A DNA stretch of 38,150 bases from an uncultured Christensenellaceae bacterium (GTDB lineage Bacteria > Bacillota > Clostridia > Christensenellales > Borkfalkiaceae), in contig CAJUJF010000016.1 in assembly GCA_910586825.1 (NCBI GenBank), positions 1 to 38,150 of the forward strand, in the 5' to 3' direction. Within the stretch, counting starts at the first letter, position 1. Each line of letters begins with the position of its first letter. The notes under the pieces are model-generated. The model did not search any database. It worked only from the letters and a program-made list of their open reading frames with translations, and had not been told where the DNA came from. A program made the translations under genes and the position numbers. Positions 1 through 6,204 of the stretch are shown one piece after another.

Positions 1-41
1 CGCGTGTATGGATTGCGAATATTTCGACCACGTGCATTTAG

Positions 42-430
42 TCGAAATCAACCAAGACGACCAAAAAAGCCGCAAAAAAACCACCCGCAAAAAAGACCGT
101 CAAAAAGGCGGACGCGGCGGCGGAAAACGCCGAAAAGACCAAAAGAGGCGCAAAATCGCAATACGCAAATAAGGTTTTACCTTATTTGGCGGAAATCGAA
201 CGGTATATCCATTACGGAGTTACCGAGGGCGATATATGCGACTTTTACGGCGTCGGTAAAACACAATGGGCGGAATACAAAAAGAAATATCCCGAATTAA
301 CCGAAACACTATCACGCGCGCGGGCGGCGCAAAAAAAAGACCTACTCGACAACGCTTTCCGCGTCGCTATCGGGTACGAATACGAGGAAGAATATACCGA
401 GGAAATCAAAGACAAAAACGGCGCGGTCAT
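42..430 (+). pseudogene. Phage small-terminase-like fragment, no start or native end
   Basis: This frame is open from just after a TAG at 39-41 to about 430. It encodes a Lys/Ala-rich N-terminal stretch and then a helix-turn-helix-like segment (GVTEGDICDFYGVGKTQW, then KKYPELTETLSRAR). A typical small-terminase ending follows, with AIGYEYEEEYTEEIKDKNG. In tailed phages this subunit recognises packaging sites and partners the large terminase ATPase. There is no ATG before the conserved part. The only conventional start is a TTG at 186, which would discard the coding-like Lys/Ala segment. Beyond about 430 the same frame stays open to 542 but turns into an Arg/Pro-rich shadow of the capsid gene. 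Both ends therefore look cut. Bases 1-41 could hold the tail of an upstream gene in another frame (one frame reads ACMDCEYFDHVHL), which I cannot assign. The family call rests on the HTH and sequence style. Confidence 0.6.
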
Positions 431-1630
431 ATGGGAATTAAAGAACTTATCGAGAAACGCGCCGCCCTTTTGGCGGAGGCGCAAAAACCCGAAACCACCG
501 CGGAACGTTTCGCGGAAATCCGCTCCGAAGTCGAACGCTTGAACTTCACGATCGAAGAAATGCAAAAGGCGGCGGAAAGCGAACAGCGCGAAGAAGAACT
601 CCGCGCGGCACGTAAGCCGAACGGCAAACCCGCCGACGGTACGGTATTCGATCAGAACAAGACGGACGCGGAAACGCGCAAGGCGGCGGAAATCGAGGCA
701 ATCGAAACCCGCGCAAAAGACCTCAAAGCGGGCAAGCATGCGTCGGTTGAACACCGCGCCGTATCGTCCACGCAAACGCCTTTGTCGGTACTTGCAAGCG
801 GCGAAATCAACCCCGCTTTTGAACAGGTCGGAACGCTCGACCGCCTCGTCAAAAACGTACACCTCGAAAACGCAAACGCCGAAAGTTACAAAGCACCTTT
901 CGCAAAGACTATCGGCGAGGGCGGTATCACGTCCGAGGGGGCGGCGGCAACGTCCGCCGAGCCGACGTTCGGTTACGCAACGATCAACAAAATCAAAATC
1001 ACAGCTTACGCCGAGGTAAACGAAGAAGTCGAGAAGTTGCCCGCGGCGGATTACGTTTCCGCGGTCGAGGACGCCGTCGTCGGAGCATGGCGCAAAAAGG
1101 TTGTCGGGCAAATCGTGAACGGTAGCGGCACGGACGAACTCGTCGGAATTGCGAACGCGCCGACGAGCATTATTACCGCGGCGCAAAGAAAGACGATTGC
1201 CACGATCGACGAAAACACGCTCGACGAAATCGTATTCGATTACGGCGGCGACGAGGACGTCGAGGGCGACGCGTACTTGATCCTCAACAAATTGACCCTC
1301 AAAGAATTTGCAAAGGTCAAAGGAACGGACAAAAGACGCGTGTACGAAATCGTCGTCCGCGGAAACACGGGAACGATCAACGGTATTCCGTTTGTATGCA
1401 CGTCGAAAGTTTCGGCGTTCGGCAACGTTGCGGACGGCGCGGCGTACTTGTATTACGGCAAATTGCACGGATACGAACTCGCCCTCTTTTCTACGCTCGA
1501 CGTTACCAAATCGACCGATTACAAATTCAAAGAGGGCGTTACGGCGTATAAGGTCGTCGGTTTCGTCGGTGGATCGCCCGCCATGTACAACGGCTTTATG
1601 TCGGTACAGAAAAAGGCGAAAACCACCTAA
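431..1630 (+). CDS. HK97-fold phage major capsid protein
   Basis: This encodes a capsid subunit of about 400 residues from the ATG at 431 (MGIKELIEKRAALL). Residues 1-60 are a charged coiled-coil-like delta/scaffold region, followed by a linker. The capsid-forming domain begins around residue 112, with family-style segments such as LASGEINPAFEQVGTLDRLV, IGEGGITSEGA, ITAYAEVNEEVEKL and IVNGSGTDELVGI. In HK97-type phages such proteins assemble into procapsids and the delta region is removed by a protease. Neither the protease nor the portal gene is next to it here. No Shine-Dalgarno sequence precedes 431, and the small-terminase frame runs straight into this region, so the 5' flank looks like a deletion scar. 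The frame is also open upstream to 266, but that extension is Arg-rich shadow sequence. Other phage structural genes follow on the same strand. Confidence 0.88.
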   Translation: MGIKELIEKRAALLAEAQKPETTAERFAEIRSEVERLNFTIEEMQKAAESEQREEELRAARKPNGKPADGTVFDQNKTDAETRKAAEIEAIETRAKDLKAGKHASVEHRAVSSTQTPLSVLASGEINPAFEQVGTLDRLVKNVHLENANAESYKAPFAKTIGEGGITSEGAAATSAEPTFGYATINKIKITAYAEVNEEVEKLPAADYVSAVEDAVVGAWRKKVVGQIVNGSGTDELVGIANAPTSIITAAQRKTIATIDENTLDEIVFDYGGDEDVEGDAYLILNKLTLKEFAKVKGTDKRRVYEIVVRGNTGTINGIPFVCTSKVSAFGNVADGAAYLYYGKLHGYELALFSTLDVTKSTDYKFKEGVTAYKVVGFVGGSPAMYNGFMSVQKKAKTT

Positions 1631-1701
1631 TAACAACGGTTTTGATTGCGGGTTGCGGTCGATAACCGACGCGCAACGGCGAACGTTAAAGGAGGTCAAC
1701 C

Positions 1702-1965
1702 GTGCAAAACGAAGTTGATAAAATTCTCTATAAAATGGGTTATTACGGTTGCGACCCGCAAAAAAAACAAGAAGTACAAGACTCTATCGACGCGGCAACC
1801 GAATTTATGCGCGAGGGCGGCGTACCCGAAGAAAAATTGAAATGCGCCCGCGCGTATTCGGTTAAAGCACTTTGGGCGGACGGTATCGACAAAGGATTAA
1901 CCGTTGACGAAATCGTAAAACCCGACGGTATGGTTTGCGCGCTTATCGCGCAAATGCGGGATTGA
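1702..1965 (+). CDS. Phage head-tail connector, gp6-like
   Basis: This is an 87-residue helical protein with a GTG start at 1702. A very strong ribosome site (AAGGAGG, 1689-1695) lies 6 bases upstream and decides the start. The sequence (MQNEVDKILYKMGYYGCDPQKK, then EFMREGGVPEEKLKCARAYSVKALWADG) has the size and helical pattern of the short HK97 gp6-type connectors. Those form a ring beneath the portal and link head to tail. Its place immediately after the capsid gene is the usual one for this family. The downstream gene begins 2 bases after its stop. Identification rests on position, size and sequence style rather than a diagnostic motif. Confidence 0.6.
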   Translation: MQNEVDKILYKMGYYGCDPQKKQEVQDSIDAATEFMREGGVPEEKLKCARAYSVKALWADGIDKGLTVDEIVKPDGMVCALIAQMRD

Positions 1966-1967
1966 TT

Positions 1968-2378
1968 ATGTCGGAGCAACGGATCACAACAAAACGTACG
2001 CTCGTCAAATTCGGCGTACAAACGACAACGCAAATCGCGGGAAAAGGCGCGTCCACGACGTGGGAAATTATCAAAGTACCGATCGGAACGGACGCCGACG
2101 GAAACCCGATAATGTCGGATTGCTTTTTTTGCGAGTGGGTCGGCAGTTACGGGGCGGCGGCTATTCAACAGCAAGCCGAGGGCGTAAAACGATCCGCGCG
2201 CGTACGCTTGCCGTACGTTAAAGCGGTTTACGACGCGTTGACGACAAAACAAACCCGCATTTACCTTTACGGCAAAACGGACGAGGCGCATACTTTCGTA
2301 CTCGCGTCGGACGCGGACGATTACCTCGAACGGCATAAATTTATCGAGTTTCAAGTCAAGCATTACGGAGGCAAATAA
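1968..2378 (+). CDS. Phage head-closure-like protein
   Basis: This is a 136-residue protein starting at ATG 1968 (MSEQRITTKRTLVKFGVQTTTQ). The open frame extends to 1935, but that part overlaps the preceding gene and is not coding-like. The product is beta-rich, with segments such as FFCEWVGSYGAAAIQQQAEGVKRSARVRLPYV and TRIYLYGKTDEAHTFVLASDADDYLERHKFIEFQVKHYG. These resemble the small SPP1 gp16-type head-closure or adaptor proteins that seal the head after packaging. Its stop codon overlaps the ATG of the next gene by one base, which suggests translational coupling in a structural operon. The family call is made from order and fold style, so another head-tail joining role is possible. Confidence 0.5.
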   Translation: MSEQRITTKRTLVKFGVQTTTQIAGKGASTTWEIIKVPIGTDADGNPIMSDCFFCEWVGSYGAAAIQQQAEGVKRSARVRLPYVKAVYDALTTKQTRIYLYGKTDEAHTFVLASDADDYLERHKFIEFQVKHYGGK

Positions 2379-2791
2379 TGGACGTAAACGCGATTGTACA
2401 AGAAATACTCGACCGTGTATTGTTGCCGTTCGGTGTGGTATCGCACGATACGCGGCATGTCAAGGTTGACAAGATAGACGGTAGCGACGTAAAAGTCAAT
2501 AACGACGAATACGTCGTTTACCGCGTTTTGTCAAATCGCCCGCGCGCTTACGGCGACGGCGCGCAAATCCTTTTCCGTGCGTATGTGGACGTCAATTATT
2601 ACTACACATACGAAAAGACGGACGGGCGCGTCGCGGGCGTAAAAAGCCGCTTGCAAGCCGTCAAACGAGAAATTTTACGCGACGAACATTTCCGCATTGC
2701 AAACGATATTACCGATACGCCCGACGTTGATAATCCGTACCGCGGATTGAACGTCGAATTTGCATATATCGGGAGCGTTGGCAATGGGTAA
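2378..2791 (+). CDS. Phage tail-completion/terminator-like protein
   Basis: This is a 137-residue protein beginning MDVNAIVQEILDRVLLPFGVVSH. It contains DGAQILFRAYVDVNYYYTYEKTDGRVAGVKSRLQAV, an alpha/beta pattern like the tail-terminator (gp17/gpU-type) proteins that cap the tail tube and join it to the head. GGAGG at 2369-2373 lies inside the preceding gene, just ahead of its ATG. The stop overlaps the next gene's ATG at 2784. In many siphophages the gp10-like gene precedes the terminator gene, but here it follows. The role is inferred from position and pattern only. Confidence 0.5.
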   Translation: MDVNAIVQEILDRVLLPFGVVSHDTRHVKVDKIDGSDVKVNNDEYVVYRVLSNRPRAYGDGAQILFRAYVDVNYYYTYEKTDGRVAGVKSRLQAVKREILRDEHFRIANDITDTPDVDNPYRGLNVEFAYIGSVGNG

Positions 2792-3176
2792 AGGTATCAC
2801 GACAAGCCGTTTACCGCTCGACGAACTCCCCTCCGCCCTTTCGGAAATATTGACGGACGCCGTGCGGGCGAATTTCGACGATCGGCAAGCCGCAATACAA
2901 GCGGGCGCGGAGGTATTCAAATCGGCGGTCGAACAAGCAACACCGAAAGATACGGGCGGCATGGCGGAGTCGTGGGAAATCAAAACAAAATACAAAGATC
3001 GCCGATACGTCGGCAATACAAAAACCGTCAGCGGCGGCGGGAAAGAAAATATCCCGCTTTCAAACGTGTTGGAGTATTCCGACAATCCGCATAACGGATT
3101 TATACGTCAATGTTTCGACGCCACGGAGTCGCGAATATTCGACGCAATCAAAAAAACACTTCAAAATCGGAGGTAA
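2784..3176 (+). CDS. HK97 gp10-like tail component
   Basis: This 130-residue protein starts at ATG 2784 (MGKGITTSRLPLDELPSALSEILTDAV), overlapping the stop of the preceding gene. It has the layout of HK97 gp10-family proteins: an N-terminal helix, a central segment AGAEVFKSAVEQATPKDTGGMAESWEIK in which TPKDTGG is a family-like signature, then beta strands and a C-terminal helix (DATESRIFDAIKKTLQ). Members are minor tail or head-tail joining proteins needed for tail attachment. The gene looks intact. The one immediately downstream does not. Confidence 0.7.
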   Translation: MGKGITTSRLPLDELPSALSEILTDAVRANFDDRQAAIQAGAEVFKSAVEQATPKDTGGMAESWEIKTKYKDRRYVGNTKTVSGGGKENIPLSNVLEYSDNPHNGFIRQCFDATESRIFDAIKKTLQNRR

Positions 3177-3182
3177 AAAATC

Positions 3183-3409
3183 ATGACACAAGCAAAGGCG
3201 GCAACAACGCCCGAAAAGAATTTGATCCGTTTAGGAGGCAAGAATGTATCGCCCGCGCCGCAACCGACCCCGACCGCGACGACAAAGCGTTGCAAGCGGA
3301 AATCATTACGGATTATTTTTCGACCATGTACGAAGATCGCGGAATAAAGCAAAACCGCGGCAACGTCGCGGCGCGGAATATGGCGGCAATATTCAAAAAC
3401 ATTGATTAA
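3183..3409 (+). pseudogene. Broken phage tail-region gene
   Basis: An ATG at 3183 opens a frame reading MTQAKAATTPEKNLIRLGGKN and then degrades, ending at 3347. From about 3240 the coding-like sequence continues in a different frame (ECIARAATDPDRDDKALQAEIITDYFSTMYEDRG) to a TAA at 3407-3409. The two halves might be one gene of about 75 codons broken by an indel, or the start of one tail gene joined to the end of another. An AGGAGG with an ATG at 3244 sits at the break, but the frame starting there is Arg-rich and not coding-like. I see no slippery heptamer that would support programmed frameshifting. Function is unknown. No major tail, tape-measure or tail-fibre gene lies in the window. Confidence 0.5.
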
Positions 3410-3410
3410 A

Positions 3411-3437
3411 AAAGCGGGGCAATTTGCCCCGCTTTTA
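3411..3437. terminator. Bidirectional intrinsic terminator
   Basis: A GC-rich inverted repeat (AAGCGGGGC ... GCCCCGCTT) has an A-rich left flank and a T-rich right flank. It lies between the rightward structural genes and the leftward HIRAN-like gene, so it can end transcription from both sides. Confidence 0.85.
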
Positions 3438-4421
3438 TCATGCTCGTTTTGTTAAAATCATTATATCGACGCCGAAATTTTTACCCGATCCCCCGCCGTA
3501 AATCGAAGTAATAACGCCGTCGAAAGCGCAACCGTCTTTATATTTTTTGAGTATCTTTTCGGCAATGTCGCTCGGAACGACACCGATACACCCATTTAAC
3601 GCGTTATTGTAAACCGCAACCGTATTCGGGTATTCCGCCGTCGGCGCATGTTTTATCGTAAGCATATCCCCCACCACGGACGCGGCGATTATTGATTGTC
3701 GATCGTCGAACGTAACACCGTTGATTTTCGTTTGTATCGGCAATTTTTTATCGGGAATAAACGGCATATCAATTTCGACACGTATATCATGTTTTCCGTC
3801 GATTATGTCGCATGACGCAATACGACAATTATAATCCGCCTTGCCGTAAACGGCGCGCAACTGTTTACAATACGGAAACAACCCGATTTTTATTTCGCCG
3901 ATATAACAATTTGCGTCGATTATCGGGTTTCCGTTGCTTGACCGCATTATTGCGTCGCTTTCAAATTTGATAACGCAAGGATCGCCCGCGTTTATTAAAA
4001 TTCCCTCGACGCGATTTTCAAATACCGTAAGTTTGACAATATTTTTATATGTTGGTAACGGTGCGGGTTGCCGTGCGGAGGCGGCTATTTGCGCCCGCAA
4101 TTCGGCTTGACGGGCGTTATTCGCGGCGATCGCATTATTTACCGACGGGCGTTGCGTTACCGTTTCCGACGCCGTACGGGCGGCGGATTTTGCGTCGCGC
4201 TCCGCTTTCGTTTCGCGGCGGCGGGCAATTACCGCAAACACCGTAAAGACGACACCGACGGCAAGCAATAACAGCACGACGACGGCTTGCCACGCTTGCA
4301 TATTTTCGCCGTTTTCCCCGATTGATCCGCTTATCACGCCCGCAAAGATTACGAGCGGCAACCACGCCGCAACCGCGATAATGATACGGATTGACCGTTT
4401 AAGATTGTAAAACCATTTCAT
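3438..4421 (-). CDS. Membrane-anchored HIRAN-like protein
   Basis: This 327-residue protein has two predicted N-terminal membrane segments (about 11-32 and 42-66), with only a short loop between them. A charged Ala/Arg-rich helix follows (about 67-118), then a beta-rich middle (about 125-220). The C-terminal domain (about 232-325) resembles HIRAN: INGVTFDDRQSIIA, then AVYNNALNGCIGVVPSDIAEKI, then DGCAFDGVITSIYGG. HIRAN domains are known as DNA-binding modules in HLTF/Rad5 helicases and also occur in bacterial and phage proteins. The gene starts 2 bases after the repressor stop and would be transcribed from the repressor promoter, hence in the lysogenic state. A role in membrane-linked superinfection exclusion or another lysogenic trait is inference. 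The HIRAN match is by eye. Confidence 0.6.
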   Translation of the reverse strand: MKWFYNLKRSIRIIIAVAAWLPLVIFAGVISGSIGENGENMQAWQAVVVLLLLAVGVVFTVFAVIARRRETKAERDAKSAARTASETVTQRPSVNNAIAANNARQAELRAQIAASARQPAPLPTYKNIVKLTVFENRVEGILINAGDPCVIKFESDAIMRSSNGNPIIDANCYIGEIKIGLFPYCKQLRAVYGKADYNCRIASCDIIDGKHDIRVEIDMPFIPDKKLPIQTKINGVTFDDRQSIIAASVVGDMLTIKHAPTAEYPNTVAVYNNALNGCIGVVPSDIAEKILKKYKDGCAFDGVITSIYGGGSGKNFGVDIMILTKRA

Positions 4422-4423
4422 GA

Positions 4424-4837
4424 TTAAAAGCCTCCTCCGCTTTTGATTTCTTTTTCGATTTGATACGCAAAATGTAAAACCTCGGTTTTTTCCCGAATAC
4501 CGAAACCCGATACCACTTTCAATAATTCAATATCGAGCGCGGATAAACCGTCGCACATGTCGCCCGCGATTGCGGTATTATGCGAGTTATTGTTTCCGAT
4601 AATTTGTTGTAACGGCGCGGTGGCGGGTGCGCCGCGCGGCTCGTTGCCCGTTATAAGATAATCGAGCGACACGCCGAAATATTCCGCAAGTTTAGGATAA
4701 TACGACGCCGATATGTCATGTTTACCCTTTCGCCACTCCGAAACCGTCGTCGCCCGTACGCCCAAAAATCGGGCAATATCGCTTTGACGTTTCTTTTGTT
4801 GTTTGGCAAGATCGAATATGCGCTCCGCAATCGTCAT
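4424..4837 (-). CDS. XRE/Cro-family phage repressor
   Basis: This is a 137-residue protein. The start at 4837 (MTIAERIFDLAKQQKKRQSDIARFLGV) is set by an AAGGAGGA ribosome site 11-18 bases upstream. The frame is open further, to 5050, but that part spans the promoter. Residues 5-62 form a classical XRE helix-turn-helix (KRQSDIARFLGVRATTVSEWRKGKHDISASYYPKLAEYFGVSLDYLI). The rest is a short linker and a C-terminal helical region, probably for oligomerisation. There is no LexA/CI-like peptidase domain, so RecA-driven self-cleavage is not expected. It faces the early genes across a region with promoters on both strands, the normal layout of a lysogeny switch, and is followed by the HIRAN-like gene. 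Confidence 0.85.
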   Translation of the reverse strand: MTIAERIFDLAKQQKKRQSDIARFLGVRATTVSEWRKGKHDISASYYPKLAEYFGVSLDYLITGNEPRGAPATAPLQQIIGNNNSHNTAIAGDMCDGLSALDIELLKVVSGFGIREKTEVLHFAYQIEKEIKSGGGF

Positions 4838-4889
4838 AAATAAAAAATCCTCCTTGAAACGATTTTTTCGGAAACCGCAACAAGAAAGA

Positions 4890-4918
4890 TTGACATTATC
4901 GACGCGTCGGTATATAAT
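4890..4918 (+). promoter_or_regulatory. Consensus promoter, rightward
   Basis: TTGACA at 4890-4895, a 17-base spacer, and TATAAT at 4913-4918. It points away from the repressor and into a stretch without a convincing protein gene that ends at the terminator at 5093-5121. Confidence 0.75.
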
Positions 4919-5021
4919 AGACGTACGGGTATCGAAGTACCGAGATAAAACGGGGTCGGTATCCATTAGCCACGTGATATTGGCAAATTCCTTGCCGTGG
5001 TATAGTGATTGTCGCAAATCT

Positions 5022-5050
5022 ATTATACTAAACGTTCGGGAAAAAGTCAA
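5022..5050 (-). promoter_or_regulatory. Repressor promoter, leftward
   Basis: Read on the minus strand: TTGACT at 5045-5050, a 17-base spacer, TATAAT at 5022-5027. It gives a leader of about 180 bases before the repressor start at 4837. It converges with the rightward promoter at 4890-4918. Confidence 0.75.
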
Positions 5051-5092
5051 CGAGCGCGGCTATAAATTTATGTCGAACTTATCGGCATAACG

Positions 5093-5121
5093 AAAAACGC
5101 TCCCACGGTGGGGGCGTTTTT
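5093..5121. terminator. Strong terminator, 13-bp stem
   Basis: The arms AAAAACGCTCCCA (5093-5105) and TGGGGGCGTTTTT (5109-5121) pair with one G-T wobble around a CGG loop, with more T after. The A-rich left arm means it could also work on the opposite strand. Confidence 0.85.
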
Positions 5122-5168
5122 CTTAGCAAAAAAAGTTAAAATTTTTTCGGAAAATCGCGTAAAAAGTG

Positions 5169-5197
5169 TTGACATATCACGGGGTATGTGATATAAT
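5169..5197 (+). promoter_or_regulatory. Early promoter with embedded operator dyad
   Basis: TTGACA (5169-5174), a 17-base spacer and TATAAT (5192-5197) precede the small early genes. The arms ATATCAC (5174-5180) and GTGATAT (5188-5194) form a perfect 7-base inverted repeat filling the spacer, a natural repressor site. The half-site GTGATAT recurs at 4974-4980 between the convergent promoters. Confidence 0.8.
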
Positions 5198-5255
5198 ATA
5201 GGTACAAGGTTGAGGGAAACGGAAACCTTGAATACATAAAAGGAGGTACGCGGTT

Positions 5256-5390
5256 ATGGATAATATCGAAAAAGCCTTGCGCGACTTGGTGGACGCGGTT
5301 AAAAGTAACGAAACGGTGGAACGTGTAACAGTTACAATAACCCTCAAAAAACCCAAACCGAACAAGGCAAAACCGAAAGACGATAAATAG
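5256..5390 (+). CDS. Small phage early protein, 44 residues
   Basis: ATG 5256 follows AGGAGG (5241-5246) and opens a 44-residue protein (MDNIEKALRDLVDAVKSNETVERVTVTITLKKP). It has an acidic amphipathic helix, a short beta stretch and a Lys/Pro-rich C-terminal tail (KPKPNKAKPKDDK). It is the first gene after the operator-bearing early promoter, so it is probably repressed in the lysogen. The position is that of early regulators, but no DNA-binding motif is recognisable and no function is assigned. The gene is too short for routine ORF cut-offs. Confidence 0.65.
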   Translation: MDNIEKALRDLVDAVKSNETVERVTVTITLKKPKPNKAKPKDDK

Positions 5391-5497
5391 TCGTCGATAG
5401 GCGGAGCGGGGCGGCGGCAACCGCCCCCTCGTAAGTCCTATTATAACACAATGCGGAAAGGGTTGTCAACCCGTATAAAAGGACTATGGAGGCAAAA

Positions 5498-5749
5498 ATG
5501 GCAAAAAATCATTGGTTTGACAAGTATATCGGTTGCGCGTTTTATCTTTTCGACGATATGACGGGCGGAAATGCGGGCGAGTATATTTTTTGCGGCGTGT
5601 GTGAACACTCCGACCATGACAACAAACGCGACCCGTTGCAATACGAATTTTGCGCCGACGATAAACCGCAAATATTACTGTCATACAAAGACGCGAGGCA
5701 AGTTATGGGCGCAATGATTGACCGTATCACATACGGCAAAAAAAATTAA
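5498..5749 (+). CDS. Hypothetical phage early protein, 83 residues
   Basis: The start at ATG 5498 (MAKNHWFDKYIGCAFYLFDDMTGG) is chosen because GGAGG at 5488-5492 is correctly spaced. The in-frame ATG at 5486 overlaps that ribosome site. The protein is acidic, with three Cys and a GVCEHSDHD segment, but the Cys/His spacing does not form a recognisable zinc finger. It is preceded by a leader with nested dyads (5434-5485). I do not recognise the family. It belongs to the rightward early cluster. Confidence 0.65.
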   Translation: MAKNHWFDKYIGCAFYLFDDMTGGNAGEYIFCGVCEHSDHDNKRDPLQYEFCADDKPQILLSYKDARQVMGAMIDRITYGKKN

Positions 5750-5761
5750 CGGAGGTATATT

Positions 5762-5929
5762 ATGACTATCGAGAAAAACGGCAAAATTTACACGGCGAAA
5801 GAAAATAAAGCGTCGTGGACGGTATCCGCGGCGGCGGATCGTGTTACGGTTTCGGTAAAAGTGCCGAAAGACGTTTGCCCCACTTTCGACACATTAAAAG
5901 CATACGTCGCCGCAAACGATTTATTTTAA
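5762..5929 (+). CDS. Hypothetical phage protein, 55 residues
   Basis: ATG 5762 follows GGAGG and opens a 55-residue protein (MTIEKNGKIYTAKENKASWTVSAAADRVTVSVKVPKDVCPTFDTLKAYVAANDLF). Alternating hydrophobic residues suggest a small beta-sheet domain followed by one helix. It starts 12 bases after the preceding gene and ends at a TAA overlapping the ribosome site of the next, so it is clearly part of the early operon. No family is recognised. It is short enough to be missed by ORF filters. Confidence 0.65.
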   Translation: MTIEKNGKIYTAKENKASWTVSAAADRVTVSVKVPKDVCPTFDTLKAYVAANDLF

Positions 5930-5940
5930 GGAGGTGCAAT

Positions 5941-6141
5941 ATGGCAAGAAGTGAGGCGCAAAAAGCCGCCGACAAACGTTATCGGGAAACACACAAAAGC
6001 GATTTGATAAAATGGGCGACGTGGTTAAAACCCGCGGAGGCGGAGGAAATCGACGCGGCGATTAAAGCGTCGGGAAAAAACAAAGCCGAGTTTTTGCGTT
6101 GGGCGGTCGGCGAATTGAAAAAACAAAACGAAAACAAATAA
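5941..6141 (+). CDS. Ribbon-helix-helix-like small protein
   Basis: This is a 66-residue basic protein from ATG 5941, with AAGGAGGTG as its ribosome site. A basic N-terminus (MARSEAQKAADKRYRETHKS) leads to a short strand-like stretch (DLIKWATWL) and two helices (PAEAEEIDAAIKASGKNKAEFLRWAVGELKKQ). This is the layout of small Arc/MetJ-type ribbon-helix-helix proteins often annotated in Clostridia prophages. Such proteins bind operators as dimers. The fold call is by pattern only. An intrinsic terminator follows. Confidence 0.6.
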   Translation: MARSEAQKAADKRYRETHKSDLIKWATWLKPAEAEEIDAAIKASGKNKAEFLRWAVGELKKQNENK

Positions 6142-6150
6142 TCGAACGGC

Positions 6151-6187
6151 GGGCAATCGAAAAATTTATCGGTTGCCCGTTTTTCTA
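6151..6187 (+). terminator. Terminator after early genes
   Basis: CGGGCAA-T-CGA pairs with TCG-G-TTGCCCG, followed by TTTTTCT. It separates the small early genes from the transposase gene, which has its own ribosome site. Confidence 0.7.
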
Positions 6188-6204
6188 TTCTACGGAGGCA
6201 AAAT

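Larger units (their letters stand above)
4925..5121 (+). ncRNA. Candidate antisense RNA opposite repressor leader
   Basis: A consensus promoter (4890-4918) and a 13-bp terminator hairpin (5093-5121) bracket about 190 bases. The first 90 or so bases would be antisense to the 5' leader of the repressor mRNA, whose promoter lies on the opposite strand at 5022-5050. Short dyads are visible, including GGCAA/TTGCC at 4982-4996 flanked by CCAC/GTGG. The only notable frame is 38 codons from a GTG at 4974 with no ribosome site. The RNA is an inference from these signals. Confidence 0.45.

Noticed and set aside
245..1699. Long leftward open frame of 484 codons opposite the capsid gene
   Set aside because: It is Arg/Phe-rich shadow sequence of the capsid gene, with no ribosome site or family resemblance.
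3183..3409. Programmed frameshift of a tail assembly chaperone
   Set aside because: There is no slippery heptamer in the right phase and the coding switch coincides with an abrupt change of sequence style.
4803..5090. Rightward 95-codon frame over the repressor promoter region
   Set aside because: It spans both convergent promoters and has no ribosome site; the internal GTG at 4974 is noted under the RNA candidate only.
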